Positions 53,359 through 63,041 of a stretch of DNA of 64,000 nt are shown here, in pieces; the first letter of the stretch is position 1; every line of letters starts with the position of its first letter. Made by a program: the position numbers and the translations under genes. The stretch lies in the NCBI RefSeq assembly GCF_001412655.1, contig NZ_CP012996.1, positions 6,076,001-6,140,000 of the forward strand, given 5' to 3'. The notes under the pieces were generated by a model, which saw nothing but the letters and a program-made list of their open reading frames with translations, made no database searches and had not been told where the DNA came from. This stretch comes from Pedobacter sp. PACM 27299. Lineage in GTDB: Bacteria; Bacteroidota; Bacteroidia; Sphingobacteriales; Sphingobacteriaceae.

Positions 53359-54113
53359 TCAGCGCAGTAATTATTGACGACGAAAAAAACAATATTGAGC
53401 ATATCATACAGCTGCTGCAAAAACACAACTTGGCAGTGGAGATTACAGCTTCTGCAACAAATGCCGACGATGGCGTTGCAGCGATCATTGCTAACAAGCC
53501 CGATTTATTGTTTTTAGATATACAAATGCCCCACAAAGATGGATTTGATGTACTCAAAGCCTTACCCCACCATCAGTTCGAAGTGGTTTTTGTGACTGCT
53601 TTTGACCAATACGGCATACAGGCCGTCAAGTTTTCAGCAATAGATTATTTGCTCAAACCGATCAATCCTGAGGAACTAAAAACAGCCATTACTAAAGTAG
53701 CCGCAAAACTGAACCGGAAAAAAGAAAATCTTCAACTGGAAAACCTGATGGAGCTGATCAGAGATAAAGACGCTAAAAAAGACCACAAATTAGCACTGGC
53801 TTCTACTAAAGAAATCAGGTTTGTCCACACAGAGGAAATTATCCGCTGCGAATCTTCCAATGCCTATACTCAATTCTACCTTACTGATGGAAAAAAAATT
53901 TTGGTTTCCAAGCCCATTTTTGAGTACGAAGAGCTCCTGGCCAATTATGATTTTATACGATGCCATCAATCCCATTTAGTCAATAAAAAATACATTAAAA
54001 GTCTGGTCAAAGAAGACAGCGGATACCTTTTACTCAACGATGACACCCGAATTCCGATCTCCAGAGCCAAAAAAGAGAACGTCATAAAAGCCTTACACAC
54101 CCTAAAGAAATAA
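53355..54113 (+). CDS. LytTR-type response regulator
   Basis: A 252-residue regulator: receiver domain (VIIDDEKNNIEHI, phospho-acceptor Asp in LLFLDIQMPHKDG, KPI loop in YLLKPINP), then a LytTR DNA-binding domain (ALASTKEIRFVHTEEIIRCESSNAYTQFYLTDGKKILVSKPI, HQSHLVNKKYI). The ATG at 53355 overlaps the kinase stop; an upstream in-frame ATG at 53346 is also possible but less likely. It is the partner of the LytS-type kinase. The thioredoxin-like gene begins 11 bases later. Confidence 0.95.
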   Translation: MISAVIIDDEKNNIEHIIQLLQKHNLAVEITASATNADDGVAAIIANKPDLLFLDIQMPHKDGFDVLKALPHHQFEVVFVTAFDQYGIQAVKFSAIDYLLKPINPEELKTAITKVAAKLNRKKENLQLENLMELIRDKDAKKDHKLALASTKEIRFVHTEEIIRCESSNAYTQFYLTDGKKILVSKPIFEYEELLANYDFIRCHQSHLVNKKYIKSLVKEDSGYLLLNDDTRIPISRAKKENVIKALHTLKK

Positions 54114-54124
54114 TCCCTAACGCT

Positions 54125-55588
54125 ATGAAACAATTCCTATTCTTCTTCGCATTTTTCTATTGCAGTACCCTAGCTGCACAAAACAGCGCTCCAATCACTC
54201 TGGAGGATAAAAAGATGGATGCTCAACTCCTCCATCGCAAACCAGCATTGCTGACTATCCAGGTAAACAATCTCCCGGATAGTATTAAGAAAGTGCCTAT
54301 AGCTTATACACTTGTACAGCTAGGTGCAGCATTCCAAGTGAATAAATTTACAGAGACCGATGCAAAAGGTTTATCAAAAATTACCCTTGATCAGAATTTA
54401 CCTTACCAACAAATCTGGTTAACTGTAGGCAATTATTTATATACAGGAATCTATGTCAATACAGGATTGACTGTTACTATTGATCTCCATAAAACATCAA
54501 AAAAAGACGTATTTATGATTGCTGATGGGGTAGAATATTCAGGAAATGATGGAAAACTGAATGCGGTTATGAATAAAAATGCACTTTTCAAAAGAAAGGA
54601 AAAGGAACTTTTGCAAAATACCTTTCGTAACGTACGCGATTCAAGAAAAAAATATACTGAGGCTATTTTTCTCTCTAAAATCGACTCGATCCAGCAGCAG
54701 CTGACCCAAATAGACCAGGAGTTCCTCACCGAATTTTCGGATTACAGCTGGGCTGTCAAAAATGAAACTTTGTCAGAATTTTACGGGAATCTTTGTGTCT
54801 CCTATTGGAATGATAATATGCCGGAGAAACTCTTTAAAAAAGTGACTGCCCACCAACCGTATTTTACAAGTAATGATGGCGCTTTGTATTATAGATACCT
54901 TAAAACCTATACAGAATCCAGAAAATTCGGTAAAAGAGTCCTACAAAATACCTTGGCTTTGTTCGACAGTTTGTACACAGCACAGAAATCTGATCTATTA
55001 AAATTAAATCTTTTAGAATCAGAGAAAGATAGATATACAACATCTTATCCGCTAATTATCAATGACATCAAAACTGCGTGGGGCAAAAACATAGCAACAA
55101 AAGAATTGGCAAAGGCCAATGCCGGTCAAAAGAAGATAGACAGCTTATTTGCCTTATCTACAAAACCAGCAGCATCCAATATTGGGATTTCATTAATGAA
55201 GTTACCTTTTGAAGCCAACCTATACCAATTAGATACCATTATAGACTTTTGGGCCACTTGGTGCGGTCCTTGTATCGCGGATCTACCAAGCAGTAAAAGC
55301 CTGCATGAGGGCAATAAAGATTTACCTATCGAATACGTTTACCTATGCACTACGGGAGGTTCTGATCTGGAACTCTGGAAAAAAAGAATCGCAACGATGG
55401 AAATACCAGGGACGCATATCTTCGTCAACGAGAAAATCGTCGCCCAGTTAAAAACGGCTTTTAATGCAGAAGGTGGATTCCCAACTTATGTGGCTATTGA
55501 CATCAATGGTCAGGTAAAGCCAAAAGCAATTACCTACATGGGCGCTTTAAATAGAGAATCTTTAAAAAAAGCGGTCGGAATTAACTGA
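54125..55588 (+). CDS. TlpA-like thioredoxin-domain protein
   Basis: A 487-residue exported protein with a signal peptide (MKQFLFFFAFFYCSTLAAQ). The N-terminal 350 residues form an unrecognised region with long charged helices (KDKxxLLQNTFRNVRDSRKK area). The C-terminal thioredoxin fold has the active site FWATWCGPC at about residues 375-383 and VAIDINGQV near the end. The CxxC pair is intact, so it probably reduces disulfides in the periplasm. It is cotranscribed with the LytS/LytTR pair and may be its target or auxiliary. Followed by a terminator. Confidence 0.88.
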   Translation: MKQFLFFFAFFYCSTLAAQNSAPITLEDKKMDAQLLHRKPALLTIQVNNLPDSIKKVPIAYTLVQLGAAFQVNKFTETDAKGLSKITLDQNLPYQQIWLTVGNYLYTGIYVNTGLTVTIDLHKTSKKDVFMIADGVEYSGNDGKLNAVMNKNALFKRKEKELLQNTFRNVRDSRKKYTEAIFLSKIDSIQQQLTQIDQEFLTEFSDYSWAVKNETLSEFYGNLCVSYWNDNMPEKLFKKVTAHQPYFTSNDGALYYRYLKTYTESRKFGKRVLQNTLALFDSLYTAQKSDLLKLNLLESEKDRYTTSYPLIINDIKTAWGKNIATKELAKANAGQKKIDSLFALSTKPAASNIGISLMKLPFEANLYQLDTIIDFWATWCGPCIADLPSSKSLHEGNKDLPIEYVYLCTTGGSDLELWKKRIATMEIPGTHIFVNEKIVAQLKTAFNAEGGFPTYVAIDINGQVKPKAITYMGALNRESLKKAVGIN

Positions 55589-55638
55589 TTTGAATCCTAT
55601 CATTTCCGAGAAAACCTCATTTTTCCAGATCTAAAGCA

Positions 55639-55675
55639 ACAAAATCCTCCAGGTTCGTAATCTGGGGGATTTTGT
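55639..55675. terminator. Bidirectional terminator between thioredoxin-like and DUF6850 genes
   Basis: ACAAAATCCTCCAG pairs with CTGGGGGATTTTGT (14 pairs, one T-G) around a nine-base loop, with A-rich and T-rich flanks suitable for both convergent genes. Confidence 0.82.
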
Positions 55676-55695
55676 GCATTTTGAAATTGGGTTGA

Positions 55696-57297
55696 TTAGA
55701 AATTACAACCAATACTAATATGGGTGGCATTAAAGTGCTTGTCCAGATAGGTCACCTTAGGGGCATAGGTATGCGCATAATTTAACTTGACAAATGCAGA
55801 CATATTATTCTCCAAAGGTCTGGTATATTGGAAGGTAAAATTTCCCCTGATCCGATTTGCAGTAAAAAACTCATATTCTTCGTTCAAAAATTGGGTCATT
55901 GTAACCAGGGGTACATAATCCGGAGAAGGTGTGGCAACGATTCTATCCTTGGCCATTTCCCCACTTCCCAGTCCATAAGCCATCCCTAGACCAATATTAA
56001 AAGCTCCTTTTTCTTTTTCAAATTGTCTTTTAATCTGCCCGGAAAACAGGTAGCTATTGATTTTCTGATCTCTGTAAAATGGATATAAACCAGAAGTTTG
56101 GTCCCTTCCCATATAATCTCCGCTAAAATTAATCGCCCATGTTGGTCGGTTATTTTTTACCGCGAGGAAGAGGTCATAATTTAAGCCGATGTTTGTCGTC
56201 AGTCCTGAAAACACCTCCTTATCTCCATATAAAACAATTACATTGACCCCACCAGCAGTCGTTTGTTTTAAAGATATGTTGTCCCTATTCGACAGCAGCT
56301 GATAACTTCCTCTCAGACTGATGTGATGTTCTACCTCATTTCCCTTCAACGAAAGCTGTCCATTGTAGGCAAAATCTGACCCGTTATGCTTAGTTAAAAG
56401 TGTAGAGGAAGTGCCCTCTTCTCCATAGAACCCATTTCTATCCGCATAGCTGAATTCATTAAATAAGGTTACGTTTTTATTGAGGTTAAGATTTAACTGC
56501 AGCGAACCTCCTTGCCTGATATCTTTTAAAGGGTTTGTACCTGAAGTATAACCAGAGTCATCGAACCTATCGAGAAGGCCATAAAATGAGCCATAACTGA
56601 TTAAGGAATTGTATTCTTGCTTATTACCTGCGACTTTAAAGCTGATGCTTTCGATTCGGCGACTATAGTTATAATTAGCACCAAGCTCTATCAGATCACT
56701 GATTTTATAAAGGAAACCAGCACTCAAGTCCAAATCCAATAATTTATTAATATGTCTCAGATCTTTTCTTTTCGCATAATTACCGGCTTGATAATCAAGT
56801 TTACCACCAATGCTCAATTTGGAACTGAGCTGACTGCTCATGGCTCCGTTCAAATTGTAAAGTTCCAGTTGTTTTGTCCCCTTATCCGCAGTATTCTCTT
56901 CTACAATATCAAAAGGATTCTGATAAGGATCTATAAACGCAGAACCAGTCATATTCTTTCCCTGAAAATTCTGATAGCCAAAACCTCCGGAGAGTACTAC
57001 TTTACTATTTAAACGCGTATAAGAATCGGCCTGTATACCATAGGCCTGACTATTATCTGATTGAAGGTAATTTCTAAAACCTCCATCTTCTTTCTTGAAA
57101 AATAATTCCGCATTGGAAATATTTCCCGCATTAAAATGGTTTAAACCTGCGGCATTTTTGGAGGTTAACCAGGCATTACTTTTATGAATATAATCGATAT
57201 CGGCATAGGGCTTCGCAAGCTCTTGCGCCGACAATTGTTTGGTCAGAAATACGCCTGCAAAAAGGGCATAAATAAAATGTTTTGATTTGAACCTCAT
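55696..57297 (-). CDS. DUF6850-family outer-membrane beta-barrel protein
   Basis: A 533-residue exported protein: signal peptide MRFKSKHFIYALFAGVFLTKQLSA, then a long beta-barrel pattern (DSYTRLNSKVVLSGGFGYQNFQG, GANYNYSRRIES, GNFTFQYTRPLENNMSAFVKLNYAHTY). It matches the DUF6850 family in my recollection; its function is unknown. It lies seven bases after the DUF4876 gene and is the last gene of a TonB receptor/DUF4876/DUF6850 set that recurs in Bacteroidota. Confidence 0.8.
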   Translation of the reverse strand: MRFKSKHFIYALFAGVFLTKQLSAQELAKPYADIDYIHKSNAWLTSKNAAGLNHFNAGNISNAELFFKKEDGGFRNYLQSDNSQAYGIQADSYTRLNSKVVLSGGFGYQNFQGKNMTGSAFIDPYQNPFDIVEENTADKGTKQLELYNLNGAMSSQLSSKLSIGGKLDYQAGNYAKRKDLRHINKLLDLDLSAGFLYKISDLIELGANYNYSRRIESISFKVAGNKQEYNSLISYGSFYGLLDRFDDSGYTSGTNPLKDIRQGGSLQLNLNLNKNVTLFNEFSYADRNGFYGEEGTSSTLLTKHNGSDFAYNGQLSLKGNEVEHHISLRGSYQLLSNRDNISLKQTTAGGVNVIVLYGDKEVFSGLTTNIGLNYDLFLAVKNNRPTWAINFSGDYMGRDQTSGLYPFYRDQKINSYLFSGQIKRQFEKEKGAFNIGLGMAYGLGSGEMAKDRIVATPSPDYVPLVTMTQFLNEEYEFFTANRIRGNFTFQYTRPLENNMSAFVKLNYAHTYAPKVTYLDKHFNATHISIGCNF

Positions 57298-57304
57298 TTC
57301 GGCG

Positions 57305-58611
57305 TTAGTAATTACTTAAAGATGCTTTTAAACGTAAGTGGGCGTCATTACTTGAATTATTGGAGTCTTTATAGATAATACGTGCCCCCCTTTTGATAGA
57401 CTCTTCTGCGTTGACACCACTTGGATCTGTACTCCCACCAATATCGACAGTCCCTAAATTATACCCATATATTATTTTACCTGCATTTTCGGGGATGGCT
57501 AAAGTTGCCTCCAGATCTACATTCCTATATACTGAATATCCTAACTTATTGGTATGATATACATAGCCTGCATCTACTGTACCCAAGAAACGTTTTTTAC
57601 TGTTCTGATTATTTAACAAATACGTCTCCATACCGTCCAGCACCCAGTCGACCTTGATTTTTTTATTAGAAGTAAGTACAGTATAGCTGGCATCCGAACC
57701 CAATGCTGCGGGGCTGATGCCCTGTGGCTCAAAAATAAACAGCCCCGGACTTAATATGCCCGGTGTCCAGGCATTTCCTGTTCCATAACTCACAGCCTTT
57801 AAATAATGTGTCGTTGGTATTGATGCAGAAGGAGACTTATAATATGTTGGATTCTTATAGTTGCTTCCAATATCATACATCGGATAATACTCCGCTTTGG
57901 AGAGATCGACGGATTTACTATGGACTTGTGTATTGTCTACCGCCTGGTATAATACCACCACTGCCTGCTCTCCTGGCTGCAGCGTCAGGGGTTGTGTGAA
58001 GTACCAAAAACCACCCGCAGCAGGGATGTACCCTTCATTTTCATAGAGTAACTTTCCATCTGTTCCATAGAAAGTATTGGTTGCATGTGCATTTGCAGGT
58101 CCGATTGCAGCAACACATAAATTATTAGTGGTGCAGGGGAAATCAGAATTATTATAGATAATAATGTAGGAATCATAATTGAATACCGCCGAACCATTGT
58201 CGAAAGGCGTTCCACCAACGAATACTTCCTTTAACACCAATTGCGAAGACTTAGATTCCTGTAGTTTCATCGTAATTACATCTCCGTCATTCCAACCGCG
58301 GACAATGACCTGATTGGTATTGAGCGCATTGTAATTAAAGATATTCGTACCGTTTTTACGGGTTTCAGAGGAGGAAATATTATAAACATCCGATGGAACC
58401 GCTATAGTAACCTCCCCTTTCTCATTTGTTAGTCCTTCGAAAACTGTCCCCTTCCCCGTTAGCTTTACCTTCACACCTGCAACTGCTGACAAGGCACTGC
58501 CTTGTGGATATTCCATTTGAATCACCACCTGGTGTAATTCGAAGGATATTTCTTTTTTTTACAGGCAAAGCTAAAAATCGCGATTACCAACAGCAGGATT
58601 ATCTTTTTCAT
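57305..58611 (-). CDS. DUF4876 lipoprotein, frameshifted at an A8 tract
   Basis: The normal start is the ATG at 58611: MKKIILLLVIAIFSFAC (17 residues, lipobox ending in Cys17) with a ribosome-binding-like AAGGAAG. Directly after the Cys codon is a run of eight A (58553-58560). In that frame translation soon stops at 58522-58524. The main 400-residue frame (residues from GTG at 58528, VIQMEYPQGSALSAVAGVKVKLTG) is one base out. One extra A would join signal peptide and body as KKKEISFELHQVVIQMEYP. Body: a carboxypeptidase-like domain, then a DUF4876-type region. Causes could be phase variation, transcriptional slippage or an assembly error. Confidence 0.8.
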
Positions 58612-58629
58612 TCTTCCTTGATCTTTTAA

Positions 58630-61600
58630 TTAAAACTTTAACCTTAATGATGCGCCATAGTTAAATGCCGGGATATACGAACTCTCAAATAAAGATGACG
58701 CTGTGCCAGTCTGGCTAAAACGAACCTTTGCCATGTTATTTACAAAGTTGTTGGCGAAAAATGAAAGCGAAGCATACTTCCCGATCTCCTTCGTTACCGC
58801 AAGGTTGGCAGAATAATAGGCCGAGACTTTACTCTCATTAAAGTAGTAGTCGTAATTATTTTTGACGACCATTTTTGCCAGTTCATTGTATAATGCGACA
58901 TCATTATCTTTTGCCCAGATAAATTTTTCCAGAAAGGGCGTTCTGGTATTTAAATCTTCTAAACTGGTATAATAGCTTGGATAAACGGCTACAAAACGAT
59001 TGCCTCCATAAATATCGCGCTGCGTAGCAGAAGGCAGGTAGCTTTCTTTATTGTCAATCACATAAGCTCTTGTACCAAGATCACTTTCAGAAAGGTTTTT
59101 CGAGTATCTGTAGAAAGAACCTTCCAGCCTTGCAGAAACAATCAACCTGATTGCAGGAATATGCGTCGTTACCGTAAAGTTCATATTCAGTGATTTATTG
59201 ATTTGGCCATTGGCAGAATTTGCACCTCCAATGAAATAACCAATGTATTTATAAGCTTGTCCATTGGCCATAGACTGGGTCGAATTTGGCATATAAGCAG
59301 ATATAGTTTCTTCTAACCCTTTATAGTAATAGTAACTGCCGTCTACCGATAAGGAGGTTTTTAAAGCTTCAATACGCTTAAAATCTACGATCCAGTTGAT
59401 GCGTTTACGGGTTACAGGCGAACCATTGCTATACTTTCCGTTACCATTAAAACCATAAAGATCTGAATAGGTCAGTGTTTCAGTAGGAAGTAAGCCTGAT
59501 TTATCACTTACAGAAACGACACCTGTATTTTTATCTATGTTGTAGATTCTATTCGCTGCTGGAATAGCTGAGCCTTGTAAATCTGCCTGACTTGTAAATT
59601 TGTAGAAATAGGGCGTATAATCCTGGTTATACTCATACGGATTTCTAGTATAATCATTAGAAGCCGAGATAAAAACCTTGGTGCCTCTGATATTAAAATT
59701 AACTGCAATCTCTTTTTGCTCATTGCTCTGCCATTTTAAATCTGGATTAAAGATCCTGTTTCTTTGCTGACTGTAATAGGCGTAATAGGTTTGTCCGTTT
59801 GCATCAGTTCCTGGAGAAAACGCTAAAACATCCCTATAAGTAGGGGTTGGAAAAAGTGCATCAAATCCAGGCAGTTTTACGGTTTTACCCCAGGAAGCTT
59901 TTATGCTGAAATCGCTGAACAATTGATCTTTCTTAGTCCAGAACGTATATTTAGCATTAAACCGTGGCGACCAATTGGTAATGGCACCATATTCTGAACC
60001 GTTGATATCAGTGATTTCTGAACGGATACCAGCCAGCAGCTGCAGGTTATTATCCCCAACTGGAACAGTTAAGCCGTTTTCAGCAAAAAAGGCATAATTA
60101 TTAACGAAAGACTCATCTTTATAAGGATAGGATCTCCAGGTCGGTGCATACTGCAAATCGTCATAGTAAACGCCCTTCCCATTATTTCCAGTTACACTGT
60201 AATCGGCTCCTACCATTAAGTTGTTAAAGGAAGCACCAAGTTTCTTAGCCCAGTTTGCTTTTAGACGTCCATTATAGCTGATGAATTTATTATCATTAAA
60301 CTCAATCTCATCCCAGATTCCTCTTGGGATCAATATAATGGCTGCATCCGGGTTGTTTGCATACAACTCACCCACGTGATAGCCGTCCTCCTTCGTATGA
60401 ATAGCCGCTACGGAGGCAGTAGCCGACTTTAAGGTCCTCACCTCGCTTAGTTTGTTGTTATAGTTGACCGTAGCACTGGCATCCAGGCTGGTTAACCAAG
60501 GTAGTTCCAGAAGCCATTTTGCCGAAAAATTTGCCCTTAAAGCATTGTCGTCTTGTTTAGTATAGGTGTCTGCGGATAAATCCGGATCCGTTTTCGAATC
60601 ATAACCACCTAAATTACCGCTAAGGCCAAAATTAACGGTCAGGGGACGAGTATTCCTGTTAAAGGTATTGCTATAGTTTAAAGACAGGCTATTTCTATCG
60701 TAAGAGGTGTAAGGTGAGGCCAGGTCTGAGATAGACTTGGTATGCTCCACATTAAAATTTAAGACGCCGGTTTTTTCTCCCAGGCTCAGACCTTTGCTCA
60801 AAGCCACCAGTTTAGAATTTGGGCGTGTAGACATTTCTACCAGAAAAGGCGACACTCCTTTGCGTGTATTGATCTTCACCATACCATTGGTCATGTCTCC
60901 ATATTCAACAGAAGGCAGGCCGGTGATGATCTCTATCGACTCAATGTTTGTGGTTGAAACATTTTTAAGATCCGGACCTGATGGACTGGAAATAGCAGTA
61001 CTCCTTGCATCCTTAAAGGAGTTGTTACTAATACGTACCCCATCGACTTCTACACCCACGCCGAAAGTTGGATTACCATTCTCCCCTGTAGTACCATTCA
61101 CGCTGATTCGCTGTGCTGCATTTGTTGCCAAATGGAGATTGGTATTGGTTTTGCCTCCAGGCAATAAGCTGGCTGCATCAGTAACCTGGAGCATTTGAAG
61201 ATGGTCTAGCGCCTTCCTATCCATAATATAAGAAGTAGCTAAATCGGCGCCTTTTTTCGCATTAATTTCCACTGTAGCCAGCGTTAAATTGTCCTCATCC
61301 AGCAGCAGCAGCAACTCCATATTTTTATCGACCCTGTATTCGTATTCCTGCTTCACATAGCCCAAATATTGCGCAATCAATTTCACATTACCCTTCGGTA
61401 CATTTTTAAGGACAAAATTACCTTTTGCGTCAGCCATAGCCCAGATCCCACTCAAAGGAATGGCAACGGTGGCAAACTCAACTGGCATTTTGTCTTTTCT
61501 ATTTTGAACTTTACCAGTAATGGTAAACTGAGCGAAAGCTGAGGACGCTGACATTAAAATGAACAGGCTGAGAATCGTGGCTTTTCTATTAAAAAGAATT

Positions 61601-61656
61601 ATTGAACCGTTTAAGCAGCGGTTTTTAAAAACAGCAGAACGAAGTATTTGTAGCAA
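58630..61656 (-). CDS. TonB-dependent receptor (DUF4876-associated)
   Basis: A 1008-residue outer-membrane receptor. The signal segment is around ATILSLFILMSASSAFAQ, followed by a carboxypeptidase-like domain (FTITGKVQNRKDKMPVEFATVAIP), the plug (LLPGGKTNTNLHLATNAAQRISVNGT, TTNIESIEIITGLPSVEYGDMTNGMVKINTRKG) and a barrel ending in ASLRLKF. The start is taken as TTG at 61656: no upstream in-frame ATG exists and a consensus promoter ends 26 bases before it. First gene of the set with DUF4876 and DUF6850. Ligand unknown. Confidence 0.9.
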   Translation of the reverse strand: MLQILRSAVFKNRCLNGSIILFNRKATILSLFILMSASSAFAQFTITGKVQNRKDKMPVEFATVAIPLSGIWAMADAKGNFVLKNVPKGNVKLIAQYLGYVKQEYEYRVDKNMELLLLLDEDNLTLATVEINAKKGADLATSYIMDRKALDHLQMLQVTDAASLLPGGKTNTNLHLATNAAQRISVNGTTGENGNPTFGVGVEVDGVRISNNSFKDARSTAISSPSGPDLKNVSTTNIESIEIITGLPSVEYGDMTNGMVKINTRKGVSPFLVEMSTRPNSKLVALSKGLSLGEKTGVLNFNVEHTKSISDLASPYTSYDRNSLSLNYSNTFNRNTRPLTVNFGLSGNLGGYDSKTDPDLSADTYTKQDDNALRANFSAKWLLELPWLTSLDASATVNYNNKLSEVRTLKSATASVAAIHTKEDGYHVGELYANNPDAAIILIPRGIWDEIEFNDNKFISYNGRLKANWAKKLGASFNNLMVGADYSVTGNNGKGVYYDDLQYAPTWRSYPYKDESFVNNYAFFAENGLTVPVGDNNLQLLAGIRSEITDINGSEYGAITNWSPRFNAKYTFWTKKDQLFSDFSIKASWGKTVKLPGFDALFPTPTYRDVLAFSPGTDANGQTYYAYYSQQRNRIFNPDLKWQSNEQKEIAVNFNIRGTKVFISASNDYTRNPYEYNQDYTPYFYKFTSQADLQGSAIPAANRIYNIDKNTGVVSVSDKSGLLPTETLTYSDLYGFNGNGKYSNGSPVTRKRINWIVDFKRIEALKTSLSVDGSYYYYKGLEETISAYMPNSTQSMANGQAYKYIGYFIGGANSANGQINKSLNMNFTVTTHIPAIRLIVSARLEGSFYRYSKNLSESDLGTRAYVIDNKESYLPSATQRDIYGGNRFVAVYPSYYTSLEDLNTRTPFLEKFIWAKDNDVALYNELAKMVVKNNYDYYFNESKVSAYYSANLAVTKEIGKYASLSFFANNFVNNMAKVRFSQTGTASSLFESSYIPAFNYGASLRLKF

Positions 61657-61681
61657 TGTAAGATCAATTAGAAATTTGCTA

Positions 61682-61711
61682 CAAATATACCTTTATCTAG
61701 ACTAGTTCAAA
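61682..61711 (-). promoter_or_regulatory. Promoter of the TonB receptor/DUF4876/DUF6850 operon
   Basis: On the minus strand TTTG (61711-61708) is followed after 18 bases by TATATTTG (61689-61682). Full -7 match, good -33, one base short of the usual spacing. Supports the TTG start at 61656. Confidence 0.75.
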
Positions 61712-62124
61712 ATAAAGTTCAATGATTACTTACTTAGAACATCGCTAGTGTTAGCCCAACAGGAGCTCCGACAAAACTTCTAATTGCCTGACTGATATTA
61801 AGATGTATGCGACTAGCAGTAAAAAAACCATTGATGCTGCACATACTTTAATTGGTACAGCTGCGACGTATTGGGTACTATTGCTTATTTAGCCGAAGCC
61901 GATGGAACTACCGCCTGTTTCATTCGCTTTAATACTTTTAATTTTCTGAAGACTGAAGACCATAATTATTGCAGTCAGACTAAAATATGGATGCAAAGTC
62001 TGATGCGAAAATCTGTTTCTTTTAGCGGACAGGGCGAAAAACTCCGAAACAAGTACCTCTATCAAGCCTTTCAGGAATGCGATGCTTTAATCAGGGAAAT
62101 TGCTGAAGATTAATTAAGCAATAT
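61712..62124 (+). other. Region with possible gene remnant
   Basis: About 410 bases between divergent promoter and the AraC gene. The plus strand offers a short frame from 61803 (MYATSSKKTIDAAHTLIG) ending near 61893, and an overlapping frame from a TTG at 61871 to 62113 (80 residues, ending QGEKLRNKYLYQAFQECDALIREIAED). Both look partly protein-like, so a small gene broken by a frameshift is possible. I recognise neither. Confidence 0.3.
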
Positions 62125-62955
62125 TTATTTTCCAGCGATTTTGAATCCTTTTAAGCTCATCCCATGATGCCTTTTAAAGAATTTATTGATATGGCTTTCA
62201 TCAGAAAACCCAAATTCTTCTGCGATTTCATGGACACGCCTGTCGCTAAATCGAAGTCGGTGTTCAATCAGTCGGATACGATAGGAAGAAATGTAATGCT
62301 GGATACTTTCTGCACATTGGTCACGAAAATAACTACCAAGGTAGGTTGGTGATATGGAAAATTTTTCAGCGATTGCGGCAATTTTTAATCTCCCTGGCTG
62401 TCGGATGTTCTCTTGAATATAATCTAGAATCTGCAGGATACGTGCATCGGCATTGGGCAAAATATGTTCCGGTTTGACCACAGAGATACTTCTTGCAGCA
62501 ATGACGATGATGGCATTCACCAAATGCCGCTTCAGGTCTTCATTATAAAGATGATCATGCGCTATGGCATGCAGCAAGTGGCTTATCAAAGACGCCACGG
62601 TTTGCTGATCACCCGTATGGGTTAAAATCGAGCCTGATAAATGAGAAGCATAATATAAAAGACATTCTATATGGTCTATACTTTTCCATTGGTATTCCTT
62701 AATGTAACTTTCGCCGAAACGAACCACCATAAACTCACAGACACCCTCTAAATCGAAACCATGAGCATCATGAGGCGTGATCAAAAACAAGTCTCCCGCA
62801 GCAAAGGCCACCTTATTTCCATTTACCTCATGATTTCCAATACCAGAAATCACATACACCAATTCGAAAAAATTGAATTGCCGATCACGCAAAGGACATA
62901 CGGTTACTTTTTCATAAAAGACTTCAAGTGATTGGTATATGTTTTCTTTTGCCAT
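62125..62955 (-). CDS. AraC-family transcriptional regulator
   Basis: A 276-residue regulator. The N-terminal cupin-like effector domain (about residues 20-90, YVISGIGNHEVNGNKVAFAAGDLFLITPHDAHGF) precedes a C-terminal double helix-turn-helix (about 175-275, IAEKFSISPTYLGSYFRDQCAESIQHYISSYRIRLIEH and VHEIAEEFGFSDESHINKFFKRHHGMS). Divergent from the oxidoreductase gene, which is its likely target. A -7 promoter box ends four bases before its ATG. Confidence 0.93.
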   Translation of the reverse strand: MAKENIYQSLEVFYEKVTVCPLRDRQFNFFELVYVISGIGNHEVNGNKVAFAAGDLFLITPHDAHGFDLEGVCEFMVVRFGESYIKEYQWKSIDHIECLLYYASHLSGSILTHTGDQQTVASLISHLLHAIAHDHLYNEDLKRHLVNAIIVIAARSISVVKPEHILPNADARILQILDYIQENIRQPGRLKIAAIAEKFSISPTYLGSYFRDQCAESIQHYISSYRIRLIEHRLRFSDRRVHEIAEEFGFSDESHINKFFKRHHGMSLKGFKIAGK

Positions 62956-62959
62956 ACTG

Positions 62960-62967
62960 CAAAGGTA
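62960..62967 (-). promoter_or_regulatory. -7 promoter box four bases before the AraC-type regulator ATG
   Basis: TACCTTTG on the minus strand, then CAGT, then the ATG at 62955. No clear -33 at 19 bases. Confidence 0.5.
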
Positions 62968-63013
62968 CCTAAATAGGCTTGAAATATACCTGTTTTAAGG
63001 CTAAATATAGGTC

Positions 63014-63021
63014 TATTTTTG
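63014..63021 (+). promoter_or_regulatory. Putative promoter of the oxidoreductase gene
   Basis: TATTTTTG matches TAnnTTTG and lies 20 bases before the ATG at 63042. A T-rich stretch stands where the -33 element would be. Confidence 0.5.
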
Positions 63022-63041
63022 TATATTAAAACAATCAACAG

